Below, piece by piece: positions 27,088-35,696 of a DNA stretch of 64,000 nt (positions within the stretch are counted from its first letter, which is position 1; every line of letters begins with the position of its first letter). Source of the stretch: Deltaproteobacteria bacterium RBG_13_43_22 (GTDB lineage Bacteria > Desulfobacterota > RBG-13-43-22); the NCBI GenBank assembly GCA_001797675.1, contig MGQB01000019.1:12634-76633 (forward strand), read 5' to 3'. Below the pieces are notes generated by a model that did not search any database, had not been told where the DNA came from, and saw only the letters and a program-made list of their open reading frames with translations. The position numbers and the translations under genes are program-made.

Positions 27088-27477
27088 TTAAAGCCCCAGC
27101 AACCTTTTCAGGCTCTTGGTGATCTCTTCAGCCGAGGCCGGTTTACTGATATAATCATCCGCTTCGGTAGCCATGCCGTCGTAGTGGGAATAGCGTGTGG
27201 AGGTCACATGAGAGGCCACTGCCGTCAGCAGGATAATGGGGATATCCCGGTAACGGTCATCCTTTTTCAGTTCTTTGCAGACCGCATACCCGTCCTTTTC
27301 AGGCATCATCACATCCAGTACAATGGCATCGGGCGGATTGGACCGAACCTTTTCCAAACCCTCCACCCCGTTGTAGGCCACCTCAACTTTAAAGCCCTCT
27401 TTTTCCAAGTTGCCTTGGACGATGGTAGCGAAATCCGGTTCATCGTCAACGACTAAAACCCTTTTTTGCTGATTCAT
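27088..27477 (-). CDS. Single-domain response regulator (CheY-like receiver)
   Basis: The 129 residues are one receiver domain: DDE at 11-13, phospho-Asp 55 in IVLDVMMPEKDG, Thr in LLTAVAS and Lys in YISKPAS. There is no output domain, so it acts by protein contact or as a phosphate relay. It follows metF on the same strand with a gap of 116 bases and could be the last gene of the metF/hdrA transcript. Candidate partners are the two kinases at 23-26 kb. Confidence 0.88.
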   Translation of the reverse strand: MNQQKRVLVVDDEPDFATIVQGNLEKEGFKVEVAYNGVEGLEKVRSNPPDAIVLDVMMPEKDGYAVCKELKKDDRYRDIPIILLTAVASHVTSTRYSHYDGMATEADDYISKPASAEEITKSLKRLLGL

Positions 27478-27593
27478 AATTCTCTCCTTGTCTCTTGACC
27501 AGTCAGGTCAATTTTTTCAGACAAATTATTATGGACCGATGAAACCTGAAAATCAATCCCCTCAGGTACGTCAAATCCAACCGGGCCTTGGGA

Positions 27594-28526
27594 TTAATCG
27601 ACATTAGGCCGCGGATACAATCCACCTTGCTCGACGATTTCAGGGACCATTTCCTCCCATTCGATAGCCATGATATGAAATCCGGCCAAGCCTTTAGCCT
27701 CTTTAAGGCGCTGGATGGATTCAATGCAGATTTTAATCCCCTCTTCTGCCTGTTTTTCTTTAGGGGTGTCCGCCAGCCGCTTGACGATTGCCTCCGGCAC
27801 ATCCATACCAGGCACCCGGTTTTTCATGTAGCGAGCCATCCCGGCTGATTTCATCGGGGTCAATCCGGCTAATATATAAACCTGCTCGGTTAATCCCCGG
27901 TCCCGGGCTTTGCTTAACCAATCCTCGAATTTGTCGAGATTATAGATGCATTGGGTTTGGATAAATTCGGCCCCGGCAGCTACTTTTTTGGCCAGCCGCG
28001 GCACACGGATTTCATAGGGATCGGCAAAAGGATTAGCCGCCGCTCCAACGAACATCTGCGGAGGTCTCTGGATCGCGTCTCCACCCAGGAACTTGCCTTC
28101 GTCCCGCATATATCTTACCGTCTGAATGAGTTGCATCGAGTCGATGTCGTGGACGTTTTGTCCTTGAGCACAGTCCCCGAAATTTTGGTGATCTCCTGAA
28201 AGGCAGAGCATGTTGTGAATGTCGAATGAGGCTGCCCCCAAGATGTCGCTTTGGATGGCGATCCGGTTTCGATCCCGGGTCACCATCTGTAAAACGGGTT
28301 CCAGCCCCATCAACTTCAGTCGAATACAGGCGGCCAGGCTGCACAATCGGGTCATAGAGGTCTGGTTGTCGGTTATATTGATGGCATCGACATGGTTTTT
28401 TATCATTTCGGCCTTGCGGATAATTCCTTCGGGGTCACTGCCGCGTGGGGGGCCGCATTCGGAAGTGACCGCCATATTGCCGGAAGCCAAAATTTTTTCC
28501 AGTTTACTCGGTGTCTTGGCCTTCAT
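27594..28526 (-). CDS. metF: Methylenetetrahydrofolate reductase (MetF)
   Basis: Reduces methylene-THF to methyl-THF, or the reverse, with a flavin. The 310 residues carry the MetF barrel pattern: TSECGPPRGSDPEG near the start, INITDNQTSMTRL, the segment QMVTRDRNRIAIQSD and LCLSGDHQNFGD. It overlaps the metV stop by four bases (ATGA), the arrangement expected for a MetF-MetV complex in Wood-Ljungdahl bacteria, where MetV and HdrA/MvhD-type partners deliver electrons. A second MetF homologue opens the same cluster at 33.8 kb. No NADH-binding extension is visible, consistent with electron delivery by partner proteins. Confidence 0.9.
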   Translation of the reverse strand: MKAKTPSKLEKILASGNMAVTSECGPPRGSDPEGIIRKAEMIKNHVDAINITDNQTSMTRLCSLAACIRLKLMGLEPVLQMVTRDRNRIAIQSDILGAASFDIHNMLCLSGDHQNFGDCAQGQNVHDIDSMQLIQTVRYMRDEGKFLGGDAIQRPPQMFVGAAANPFADPYEIRVPRLAKKVAAGAEFIQTQCIYNLDKFEDWLSKARDRGLTEQVYILAGLTPMKSAGMARYMKNRVPGMDVPEAIVKRLADTPKEKQAEEGIKICIESIQRLKEAKGLAGFHIMAIEWEEMVPEIVEQGGLYPRPNVD

Positions 28527-29191
28527 AGCTTCAAATCCTCCCTGATCACTTTTCGCGGTCCGCCGGCCCGTTCAGTAGACCAGTTTTTGATAGGGTTTAT
28601 TTTTTCATAGTCATCCATCCGCCCCAGGGCCTTCAGCCGGTCGATAATCAACTGCCATCCGCAAGGGATATCCTTGCTGATTTCACATTTTCCGGCCGTT
28701 GATCCGCCGCAGGGCCCGTTCAGGATCCGTTTGGCGCATCGGGAGACCGGACAGATGCCGCCCGAAATGGCCAGGATGCACTGACCGCAACCCTGACAAC
28801 GTTCGGACCAGACCCCCCGGGCCTCGTTGGCCCCCATGAACAGGGTGTTCACACCGGGATAAACCGGCTTGGTTTGATACTTCTCGGCGGTGAATTGAAC
28901 CCCGACCCCGCAGGCGATAGACACGACCGCCTCATAGTGATCGATATTGTCCCGTATCTCCTCCAGGTACTCGTGATCACACTGACGTTCCAGGGTCCGT
29001 TCCCCGATGTTGACTTCCCCCCCTTGCTGCAGAAAATGCATGCGCAGGGCTGAGGCCAGAAGGCCTACTTCTTTCTTCCCGCCGACCTCGCAAACCGTTA
29101 CGCATTCATTACACCCCAAGACCAGGATGCTTTGGTAGTCTTTGACGTAATCAATGATCTCTTCAATCGGCTTTTTATCGGCCACAATCAT
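28523..29191 (-). CDS. metV: Methylenetetrahydrofolate reductase partner MetV (zinc/iron-sulfur protein)
   Basis: A 222-residue cysteine-rich protein of the MetV family, the obligate partner of MetF in many anaerobes. The N-terminal part has CNECVTVCEVGGKKE. The C-terminal part has CQGCGQCILAISGGICPVSRCAKRILNGPCGG, matching the methylene-THF reductase C-terminal domain that binds metal or [4Fe-4S] centres. I set the start at ATG 29191, with GGAGG 9 bases upstream, instead of an earlier in-frame codon at 29293 that lies in repeat DNA. It is coupled to metF by an ATGA overlap, with mvhD and hdrA upstream. Confidence 0.88.
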   Translation of the reverse strand: MIVADKKPIEEIIDYVKDYQSILVLGCNECVTVCEVGGKKEVGLLASALRMHFLQQGGEVNIGERTLERQCDHEYLEEIRDNIDHYEAVVSIACGVGVQFTAEKYQTKPVYPGVNTLFMGANEARGVWSERCQGCGQCILAISGGICPVSRCAKRILNGPCGGSTAGKCEISKDIPCGWQLIIDRLKALGRMDDYEKINPIKNWSTERAGGPRKVIREDLKL

Positions 29192-29204
29192 CGCTTTTGA
29201 CCTC

Positions 29205-29335
29205 CATTTCTGACGGCTTCGTAAAAAGTTCATCTGCTGTGTTGCCCTGCATCCTCCCCCGGTTTTCACCGGCAGGACTTGCGCGCCTTGCATAAGGAGC
29301 TTTTTACCGTGCCCTCCCTATGATGAATTTTTGCC
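29205..29335. repeat. Probable dispersed repeat between mvhD and metV
   Basis: GACGGCTTCGTAAAAAG at the left (about 29212) and CTTTTTACCG at the right (about 29301) give short inverted ends, GTAAAAAG / CTTTTTAC. The interior is GC-rich and looks partly palindromic. Similar blocks are, to my recollection, common between genes in Desulfobacterota, so this may be a small mobile or REP-like element that inserted into the operon. Confidence 0.45.
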
Positions 29336-29376
29336 AATTCATCGTTTCTGCAAATCTCCAGATTTTCCGGGTGCGG

Positions 29377-29850
29377 CTAAAGCGCTGCACCGGCGATCTG
29401 GTTCTGATCCGTTTGAACTTTTTTCTGCTTTATTACGGCCCCTCGAATCGGATTCGGGCCGGCCTCGAGAATTCGGGCATGCATTTCCTCGGCAAAGCGG
29501 GCAAACATGGGGCCATCGCTGGAAGACAGGTTGTACATCTGCAATCGATGGCCGCCGATGCCAACGGCGTCCAGGATTTTCCGGATTTGTTCCACCCGGG
29601 CCTTGGCCCTGAAATTGCCCCTTTCAAAATGGCAGTCTCCTTCACGGCATCCCACCAGATAAACCCCATCGGCACCCTTCTCAAAGGATCGCATGATATG
29701 CAGGGCATCCACTTTACCGGTGCAGGGAACGCGAATAATCTTGATACTCGTCGGATATCCCAAGCGCATCGAACCTGCCAGGTCCGCGGCCGTGTACCCT
29801 CAGAAATTACAACAAAAGGCTATAATGATCGGTTTAAAATCTTGGCTCAT
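29377..29850 (-). CDS. mvhD: MvhD-type iron-sulfur subunit with in-frame UGA (selenocysteine)
   Basis: Read through one in-frame TGA (29802-29800), this is a 157-residue MvhD/FrhD-family protein that passes electrons to HdrA through a [2Fe-2S] centre. It opens [16 protein letters not shown], then the TGA at codon 17, then GYTAADLAG; homologues have Cys in that position (CNWCSYAGADLAG), and selenocysteine versions are known in VhuD of methanogens. Later conserved parts are VPCTGKVD and GCREGDCHFERGN. The ATG overlaps the hdrA stop by four bases. A weak hairpin (ACCT/AGGT, loop 20 bases past the TGA) is a possible SECIS. Treating the TGA as a stop would leave a protein lacking its first cluster cysteines. 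Confidence 0.85.
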
Positions 29851-32800
29851 AGGGCCCCCTCCAGCAGGGTGTCGATCTTGCATAAGAGTTGATCGTCTTC
29901 ATACCAGTTCAATTCGATGGCCTTGGCCGGGCATTCGGCGGCACAGATCCCGCAACCGTGACACAGGGCCTCGTCGATTACACTGAACCCGTCGGTATTG
30001 ATCTTGGGTACGCCGTAAGGACAGGATCGGACACAGATGAGGCACGCTGCACATAAATCGGCATTGACCTGAGCGGTTACGGCCGACAAGGTCAGTTCTT
30101 TCCGGGACAAAAAGGTTGTGGCCCTGGAAGCCGCGGCCTGTGCCTGGGCGATGGTTTCATTCATCAGTTTCGGACTGTGAGCACTTCCGCAAATAAAGAT
30201 TCCTTCGGTGGCCATGTCTACCGGACGCAGTTTAACATGAGCTTCCATAAAGTACCCTTCGGCCGTCCGGGCCAGTTTGACGATGGAAGCCAGTTCTTCG
30301 GTATCGTTGGCCACCATTCCGGCACTCAAGGCCAGGAGATCGACCTTGACCTGCATGTTTCGATCCAGGATGGGGTCTCTGAAATTCACCACCAGGTCTT
30401 CTCCAACCTGTTCGACCTGAGGTGGCCTTTCCGGATCGAAGCGGAAAAAGACCACCCCTTTCTCCCGGGCTTCTTTGTAATAGGTTTCCAGCAATCCATA
30501 GGTCCGAATATCTCGATAGAATATAAAAACCTCGGCTTCGGGATTAAGGTTTTTTATTTTCAAGGCGTTCTTGATGGCGTTTTGACAACAAATGCGCGAG
30601 CAATTGGGGTTTTCCTCATTGCGGGAGCCGACACACTGGATCATGGCCACCTGGTTAAAATCCTGGGCTCCTTTTTCTTTGAGATGCCTGGCCAGATCAA
30701 CCTGAGTCATTACTTTTTCGTTTTGCCCGTAGAGATATTCCCGGGGTTGATATTCGGAGGCCCCGGTGGCAATTAGGGTCACCCCGTGATTGATCTTGCG
30801 TTGATAGGGGCCGGGTCCGACCAGAAGCTCGGTGGTGAAGTTTCCCTGAAACCCGGTAAACCCCACGACCAGGGCCTGGGTCAGGACCTGAATCAGAGGA
30901 TGGGTCGTCACCCGCTCGACCAGACCTTTCAGATAAGCCTGGACATCATCCCCTTCGATGGTGAAGGTCAGGCGATCGGCCATACCTCCCAATTGTTTTT
31001 CTTTTTCTACCAGTACGACCTCATATCCTTGATCTGCCAGTCCGAGGGCGGCATTCATCCCGGCCACTCCGCCTCCGATAACCACAGCGCGCTGGTTGAC
31101 CGTGATGACCTTCTCTTGCAGCTGGTTAAGGGTCCCGGCCCGGGAGACGGCCATGCGGATCAGTTCCCGGGCCTTATCGGTGGCTTCCCGGGGATTGTCC
31201 GAATGGACCCAGGAGTCCTGATTGCGGATATTGGCCATTTCCAAAAGGTATTTATTTAAACCGCAACCCTGGATGGTATCCATGAACATGCCCTCATGGG
31301 TCTTCGGGGTACAGGCGGCCACCACTATCCGGTTGAGCCGGTGTTCCCGGATGCTTTCTTTCATGGAATCCAGAGAATCCTGGCTGCAGGAAAAGAGATT
31401 CTGCCTGGCGAAAACCACATTGGGCAGGCTTCGGGCGAACTCTTCGGCCGCGGCTACATCCACCACACCGGCTATATTGATACCGCAGTTGCAGACATAA
31501 ACGCCGATGCGCGGTTCCTCGGACGACACATCAATTTCTTCGGGGAGATCAAGGATTCTGGTGCACGTATTTCTGGCTAAGGCCAGTTTCCCCCCGGCCA
31601 GGCAAGCCGCGGCACTGGCCTCGGTCACCGAACCGGGGATATCCTTGGGGCCCTGAAGCACCCCGCAGGCATAGACGCCGGGACGGGAGGTCTCAATGGG
31701 CGCAAAGGTCGGCGTTTTGACAAAACCGTATCCATCCAGTTCTACGCCGAGTTTTCGGGCCAGGTCCCTGGATGATTCCGGCACCTGAAGTCCCACGGAT
31801 AGGATCACCAGATCAAAAAATTCTTCTTGGGTCTGTCCGTTTTCATCGGCATATCGGATATGCAGGTCCCGTTCTCCAGCGATTTCGTCAAAAGAGTGAA
31901 CTCGGGCCTTGATGAAACGCACTCCGGCCTTATCCCTGGCCCGCAGGTAATATTTTTCGTAGTCCTTGCCGAAGGTGCGGATATCCATATTGAAGATGGC
32001 GCAATCCAACTCGCCCTTAGCATGTTCCTTGGCCATCATGGCATCCTTGATGGCGTACATACAGCACACCGAGGAACAGTACCCGTTGCCGCAGTGATCG
32101 GTGTCCCTGGAGCCGATGCATTGAAACCAGGCAATTTTTTTCGGCTCTTTTCCGTCGGACAGACGTTTCAGGTGCCCCTGGGTCGGGCCGGAGGCACTCA
32201 GGAGTCTCTCGAATTCCAGGCTGGTCAGGACGTTGGGATTGCTGCGGTATTGATAGAGGTCCTCCAGACCGGAAGGATCATAGGGCCGACTGCCCGTGGC
32301 CAAAACAACCGAACCGACCTTCAGGGTCAGATTTTTCGGTTGATCCAAAAAATTGATGGCTTTATTGGGACAGAATTTTTCGCAGGCCCGGCATTTTCCT
32401 TTTACGAAATAAATGCAGTTTTCCTTATCGATGACGTATTTTAAGGGAACGGCCTGGGGGTATTTGACATAAGCCGCCTTGCGCAGCCCAATGCCTTCAT
32501 TGTAGGGGTCTTTGACTTTTTTAGGACATTTTTCAGCGCAGAGACCACAGGCGGTACACTTTTCCATATCGATGTATCGGGGTTTCTGGATAATCTGAAT
32601 TTCAAAGTTTCCATCTTCTCCAGCAATGGAGGTTACTTCAGCCAAGGTAAGGAGTTCGATGTTCAGGTGCCGGCCGACCTCGACCAGTTTGGGTGAGATA
32701 ATTCACATGGCACAGTCATTGGTGGGAAAGGTCTTGTCCAATTGGGACATCAATCCTCCGATGGCCGAGGATTGTTCCACCAAGTAGACATAGTAACCTG

Positions 32801-32927
32801 AATTGGCCAGGTCCAGGGCCGATTGCATCCCGGCGATGCCCCCCCCGACTACCATCACTGAACCGACGACCCCTTGGCCTTCGCTTACCACAGCAGGCGT
32901 TAAGCCTTTTTCAGTTTTTGATTTCAT
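29847..32927 (-). CDS. hdrA: HdrA-type flavin/iron-sulfur protein with in-frame UGA (selenocysteine), two FAD modules
   Basis: Read through one TGA (32705-32703, codon 75), this is a 1026-residue HdrA homologue, the electron-bifurcating hub of heterodisulfide reductase-type complexes. Residues 23-65 hold the FAD Rossmann motif (VVGGGIAGM). Then comes TNDCAM, the TGA, and [12 protein letters not shown]; other HdrA proteins have Cys here and some have selenocysteine. A [4Fe-4S] domain begins near 124 ([11 protein letters not shown]). A second FAD Rossmann motif ([10 protein letters not shown]) lies near 611, and two C-terminal ferredoxin motifs near 958 and 985. A good bacterial SECIS candidate follows the TGA. 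hdrB and hdrC are absent. It ends overlapping mvhD. Confidence 0.88.
32670..32705 (-). promoter_or_regulatory. Candidate bacterial SECIS element in hdrA
   Basis: Starting 15 bases after the UGA, CUGGUC (32687-32682) pairs with GGCCGG (32675-32670), including two G-U pairs, around the loop GAGGUC. A small apical loop containing GU about 16-37 bases after UGA is what bacterial SelB recognises. Confidence 0.55.
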
Positions 32928-32949
32928 TTCCCTTTCCTTTTAAATCCCT

Positions 32950-33819
32950 TTAAATCCCTTCGATTATTTCCGGAAGCTTATTTTCCCATCCGAGAGTGGA
33001 AAGATAAACGCCGTTGAACCCCTGATGTTTCAGTTCCCTGACCGTTTCCGTTGCAATCTGTACGCACTCGCGCACCTTATCCGGCGCCCGGGCAATCCGG
33101 TCGATGATCGTCTCCGAAATATGAAGATGTGGCAGGTTACGGACCAGATACCGGGCCATCCCCAATGACTTGAGCAGCATAACGGTGGGGATGACAGCCA
33201 CTTTTCGGAGATCAATCCGTTTTTTATAAGGATCAAGCAGGGACGGATCGAAGATGGGGGAAGTGATTAAAAACCGTGCCCCGGCCTCAACCCTTTTCAT
33301 CATCTCTTCCATTTCCACTTCCGTCGATTTTCCCTTGGCACCGGCTTCCGTGGTCGAACCGATCAAAAAATCCGGTGCCCCGGCCAGTTCTATACCCGCC
33401 ATGTCTTTGCCCTGGTTCAATCGGTCAATGGCTTTGATCAACTCAAAAAGATCGACGTCGTTTACCGAACGGGCCTGGTGATGATCTCCAAAACTGGGAT
33501 CTTCTCCAATAACGGCCATGACCGTGTTAATCCCCAGGGCATGAGCCGCCAGCAGATCACCCTGGATCGCCAGACGATTTCGGTCCCGGCAGCAAACCTG
33601 AAAAACTGTCGGCAGACCTTCATTCTGCAAAACCATGGCACCGCCCAGGGAACTCATGCGCATGACGGCATTGCCCATTTCCGGGATGACAAAGGCATCG
33701 ACTCCGTCTTTAACCCTTTTTGCATTGGAAAGCATGACGGAGACATCTACCCCTTTTGGTGGTTCCATTTCTGCCAAAATAGTAAATTCACCTGCCTCGA
33801 TTTTGTCCTTTAACCCCAT
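32950..33819 (-). CDS. Second methylenetetrahydrofolate reductase-like protein (MetF paralogue)
   Basis: A 289-residue MetF-family barrel, diverged from the 310-residue copy at 27.6 kb. Shared marks are LAEMEPPKGVDVS, QVCCRDRNRLAIQGDLLAA and VIGEDPSFGDHHQARSVNDVD. It is the first gene after the sigma-54 promoter at 33951 and precedes hdrA by 22 bases, so it heads the cluster. I set the start at ATG 33819, which has GGAGG 5 bases upstream, not the earlier TTG at 33846. It may be a specialised reductase with HdrA/MvhD or act on another pterin. Which of the two copies pairs with MetV is not shown, though overlap favours the other. Confidence 0.85.
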   Translation of the reverse strand: MGLKDKIEAGEFTILAEMEPPKGVDVSVMLSNAKRVKDGVDAFVIPEMGNAVMRMSSLGGAMVLQNEGLPTVFQVCCRDRNRLAIQGDLLAAHALGINTVMAVIGEDPSFGDHHQARSVNDVDLFELIKAIDRLNQGKDMAGIELAGAPDFLIGSTTEAGAKGKSTEVEMEEMMKRVEAGARFLITSPIFDPSLLDPYKKRIDLRKVAVIPTVMLLKSLGMARYLVRNLPHLHISETIIDRIARAPDKVRECVQIATETVRELKHQGFNGVYLSTLGWENKLPEIIEGI

Positions 33820-33950
33820 GGCCTCCTCCGAATTTTTATTAATCAATACAGCCCGTGGAAAGGGCTGAAGAAAAATGTGGATTAATTCCGCCTAAAAAGA
33901 TCGATCGGGTTCATCGGACGATCTATTTTTTTATTTAACCTCCTATTTAT

Positions 33951-33968
33951 TAAACAAAAACTGTGCCA
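33951..33968 (-). promoter_or_regulatory. Sigma-54 (-24/-12) promoter of the metF2-hdrA-mvhD cluster
   Basis: On the minus strand TGGCAC (33968-33963), five bases (AGTTT) and TTGTT (33957-33953) match the TGGCAC-N5-TTGCW consensus except that the -12 GC is GT. Transcription would begin near 33943, about 125 bases before the metF2 ATG. Confidence 0.75.
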
Positions 33969-34071
33969 CCATGAAAATAATTCTTTGAAATGATTTTATT
34001 CATGTAATTTCAGTTTATTACAATGATGGGATTAACAATGAGGATTACTGTTGAAATCTTTATAAAACTAT

Positions 34072-34158
34072 GCCATTATGGCCTACAATATTCAAATTTT
34101 ATCTGTTTTCAAAAAGTTAGTTTAATGGTGCCATTTTGGCATAGGCCATAATGGCCTA
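34072..34158. promoter_or_regulatory. Three palindromic activator sites (GCCATWWTGGC)
   Basis: GCCATTATGGC (34072-34082), GCCATTTTGGC (34130-34140) and the perfect 17-bp palindrome TAGGCCATAATGGCCTA (34142-34158) share one core. They lie about 130-215 bases upstream of the predicted leftward start, the usual place for sigma-54 activator sites, and directly before the activator gene itself, which suggests self-control. Confidence 0.75.
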
Positions 34159-34174
34159 GATTAGGTAGGTTATT

Positions 34175-35545
34175 ATTTCGGCCCGGATATTAATTGTCGA
34201 CGATGATTGGGATTTTCTTGAATTGATGAAAGCAAGATTGGCTGGGGCCGGTTTTCATCAGGTGCGTATCGAGGATGATCCCTTGAAAGCGGCGGACATG
34301 ATACAAGCGGAAGAGGTGTTCGACATCGCTCTGATCGACATGACCATGCCGGAGATGGATGGACTTCAACTGCTGGATGTGGTGAAAAACAACAGCCCCA
34401 GGACCGAATGTATTATCGTTACTGCGGTGAACGATGTGCGAGTGGCCGTTCAATGTCTCAGAAAAGGGGCATACGATTATCTGGTCAAGCCGATCAGCGA
34501 AGAGGATCTGGTATTTTCTCTCAAGCGAACCCTCGAGAAAAGACGGCTCCTGGATATTCTGGATATCGAAAAAAGTAAAGACATGCCCGTCCTGTCCCAT
34601 CCGGGAGCCTTTCAGGCTATCATTACCCGATCTCCGGCCATGATGCGGTTGCTCAAGGAGGCCGAACTGCATGCCGGCAGCGACGTACCTATTCTGATTA
34701 CCGGTGAAAGCGGCACCGGCAAAGAGCTTCTGGCCAGGGCCATTCATACCGTCAGCCCCCGGTCCCGTTATCCCTTCATGCCAGTCAACATGGCGGCGGT
34801 CAATACCGGCCTCTTTGAGGCTGAATTTTTCGGTCATACCCGGGGTGCTTTTACCGGCGCAGAAAAAGAGCGGGCCGGATATTTGAAACATGCCAACCAT
34901 GGAACCCTATTTCTTGATGAAATCGGCAATCTGCCTCCGGAGATGCAAGGTAAACTTTTAAGAGTCCTGCAGGATGGTGAATATACCCCGCTGGGCTCCA
35001 ACATCAGCCAGAAGGTTGATGTGCGATTTGTCACCGCCACCAATGAAAACCTGGAATTGCTGATATCCGGAAAAAATTTTCGCAAGGACCTCTACTATCG
35101 TATCAAAGGTGGATGGCTGCACCTGCCGCCTCTCAAGGAAAGATCGGAAGACATCCCCTTACTGGTGGACCGTTTTCTGGATGAATGCGGCTCTGGAGGT
35201 ATCCGCTGTCCCATGGAAGAAGAGGCCCTTGGAATTCTCCGACAATACAACTATCCGGGTAACATCAGGGAACTGAAATCGATCATCCAGTCCGCTGTCA
35301 ATCTCGCCCAAGGAGGCATTATTACCACCGCCATGTTTCCGGCCCCCTTGCGGGATATACAACCTATCGTCCCATCCGCATCGGAAGAAGATTCGGATGC
35401 CGTCCTCTCTCTGCCCGAGTATGAAAAGGCCTATATTCTCAAGGTCTACCGACGGTTGCATCAAAACAAATCTCGAACTTCCCACCTTCTGGGAATCGGA
35501 ATGAATACCCTGCGACGGAAATTGAAATCTTACGGGGTGTCTTAA
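34175..35545 (+). CDS. Sigma-54 response regulator, probable activator of the hdrA cluster (ATT start)
   Basis: A 456-residue NtrC-type activator: receiver (acidic DDD 9-11, phospho-Asp 55 in LIDMTMPEMDG, Lys in LVKPIS), AAA+ domain (GESGTGKE, GAFTGA, GTLFLDEIGN) and a Fis-type helix-turn-helix at the end. The receiver only becomes complete if translation begins before the first ATG/TTG (34223-34226): the frame is open back to a stop at 34166 and contains SARILIVDDD, with ATT (34175) the only plausible initiation codon. AGG lies 5 bases before it. Starting at 34223 would delete the acidic pocket. It diverges from the cluster with the sigma-54 promoter, so it is its likely activator. Confidence 0.8.
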   Translation: MSARILIVDDDWDFLELMKARLAGAGFHQVRIEDDPLKAADMIQAEEVFDIALIDMTMPEMDGLQLLDVVKNNSPRTECIIVTAVNDVRVAVQCLRKGAYDYLVKPISEEDLVFSLKRTLEKRRLLDILDIEKSKDMPVLSHPGAFQAIITRSPAMMRLLKEAELHAGSDVPILITGESGTGKELLARAIHTVSPRSRYPFMPVNMAAVNTGLFEAEFFGHTRGAFTGAEKERAGYLKHANHGTLFLDEIGNLPPEMQGKLLRVLQDGEYTPLGSNISQKVDVRFVTATNENLELLISGKNFRKDLYYRIKGGWLHLPPLKERSEDIPLLVDRFLDECGSGGIRCPMEEEALGILRQYNYPGNIRELKSIIQSAVNLAQGGIITTAMFPAPLRDIQPIVPSASEEDSDAVLSLPEYEKAYILKVYRRLHQNKSRTSHLLGIGMNTLRRKLKSYGVS

Positions 35546-35638
35546 GTCGAGTGGTTGATTTGAGCAGCGAAGCTACCAAAGTCAAGCACATTTCCATTCC
35601 CCTGGTCTAACGATTCCTAACTGTTCGACATTAATGAC

Positions 35639-35666
35639 TTGACAAAAAACAGAGGATGTATAATAG
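35639..35666 (+). promoter_or_regulatory. Probable sigma-70 promoter of metK
   Basis: TTGACA (35639-35644) is followed by a TATAATAG stretch; TAATAG (35661-35666) gives a 16-base spacer, TATAAT (35659-35664) a short 14-base one. No SAM riboswitch was recognised in the 150 bases before metK. Confidence 0.6.
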
Positions 35667-35696
35667 TAATATATTTTTCAAAAGGAGGACCTGCAT

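Larger units (their letters stand above)
33820..34174. promoter_or_regulatory. Divergent control region of the hdrA/metF cluster and its activator
   Basis: The 355 AT-rich bases hold a leftward sigma-54 promoter (33951-33968), three GCCAT/ATGGC palindromes (34072-34158) and the start region of the divergent activator. A short palindrome AGATCG/CGATCT (33898-33923) lies in the untranslated leader of the leftward transcript. No gene is visible. Confidence 0.7.

Noticed and set aside
29377-32927. hdrA and mvhD as pseudogenes or frameshifted genes
   Set aside because: Each has a single TGA at a position known to be Cys or Sec, frames continue in phase on both sides, and no other damage is visible.
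32928-32949. AAATCCCTTTAAATCCCTT direct repeat between metF2 and hdrA
   Set aside because: Only two copies of an AT-rich word around the hdrA ribosome site; no complementary arm.
35546-35696. SAM riboswitch before metK
   Set aside because: No recognisable SAM-I/II/III core was seen; only a sigma-70 promoter and ribosome site.
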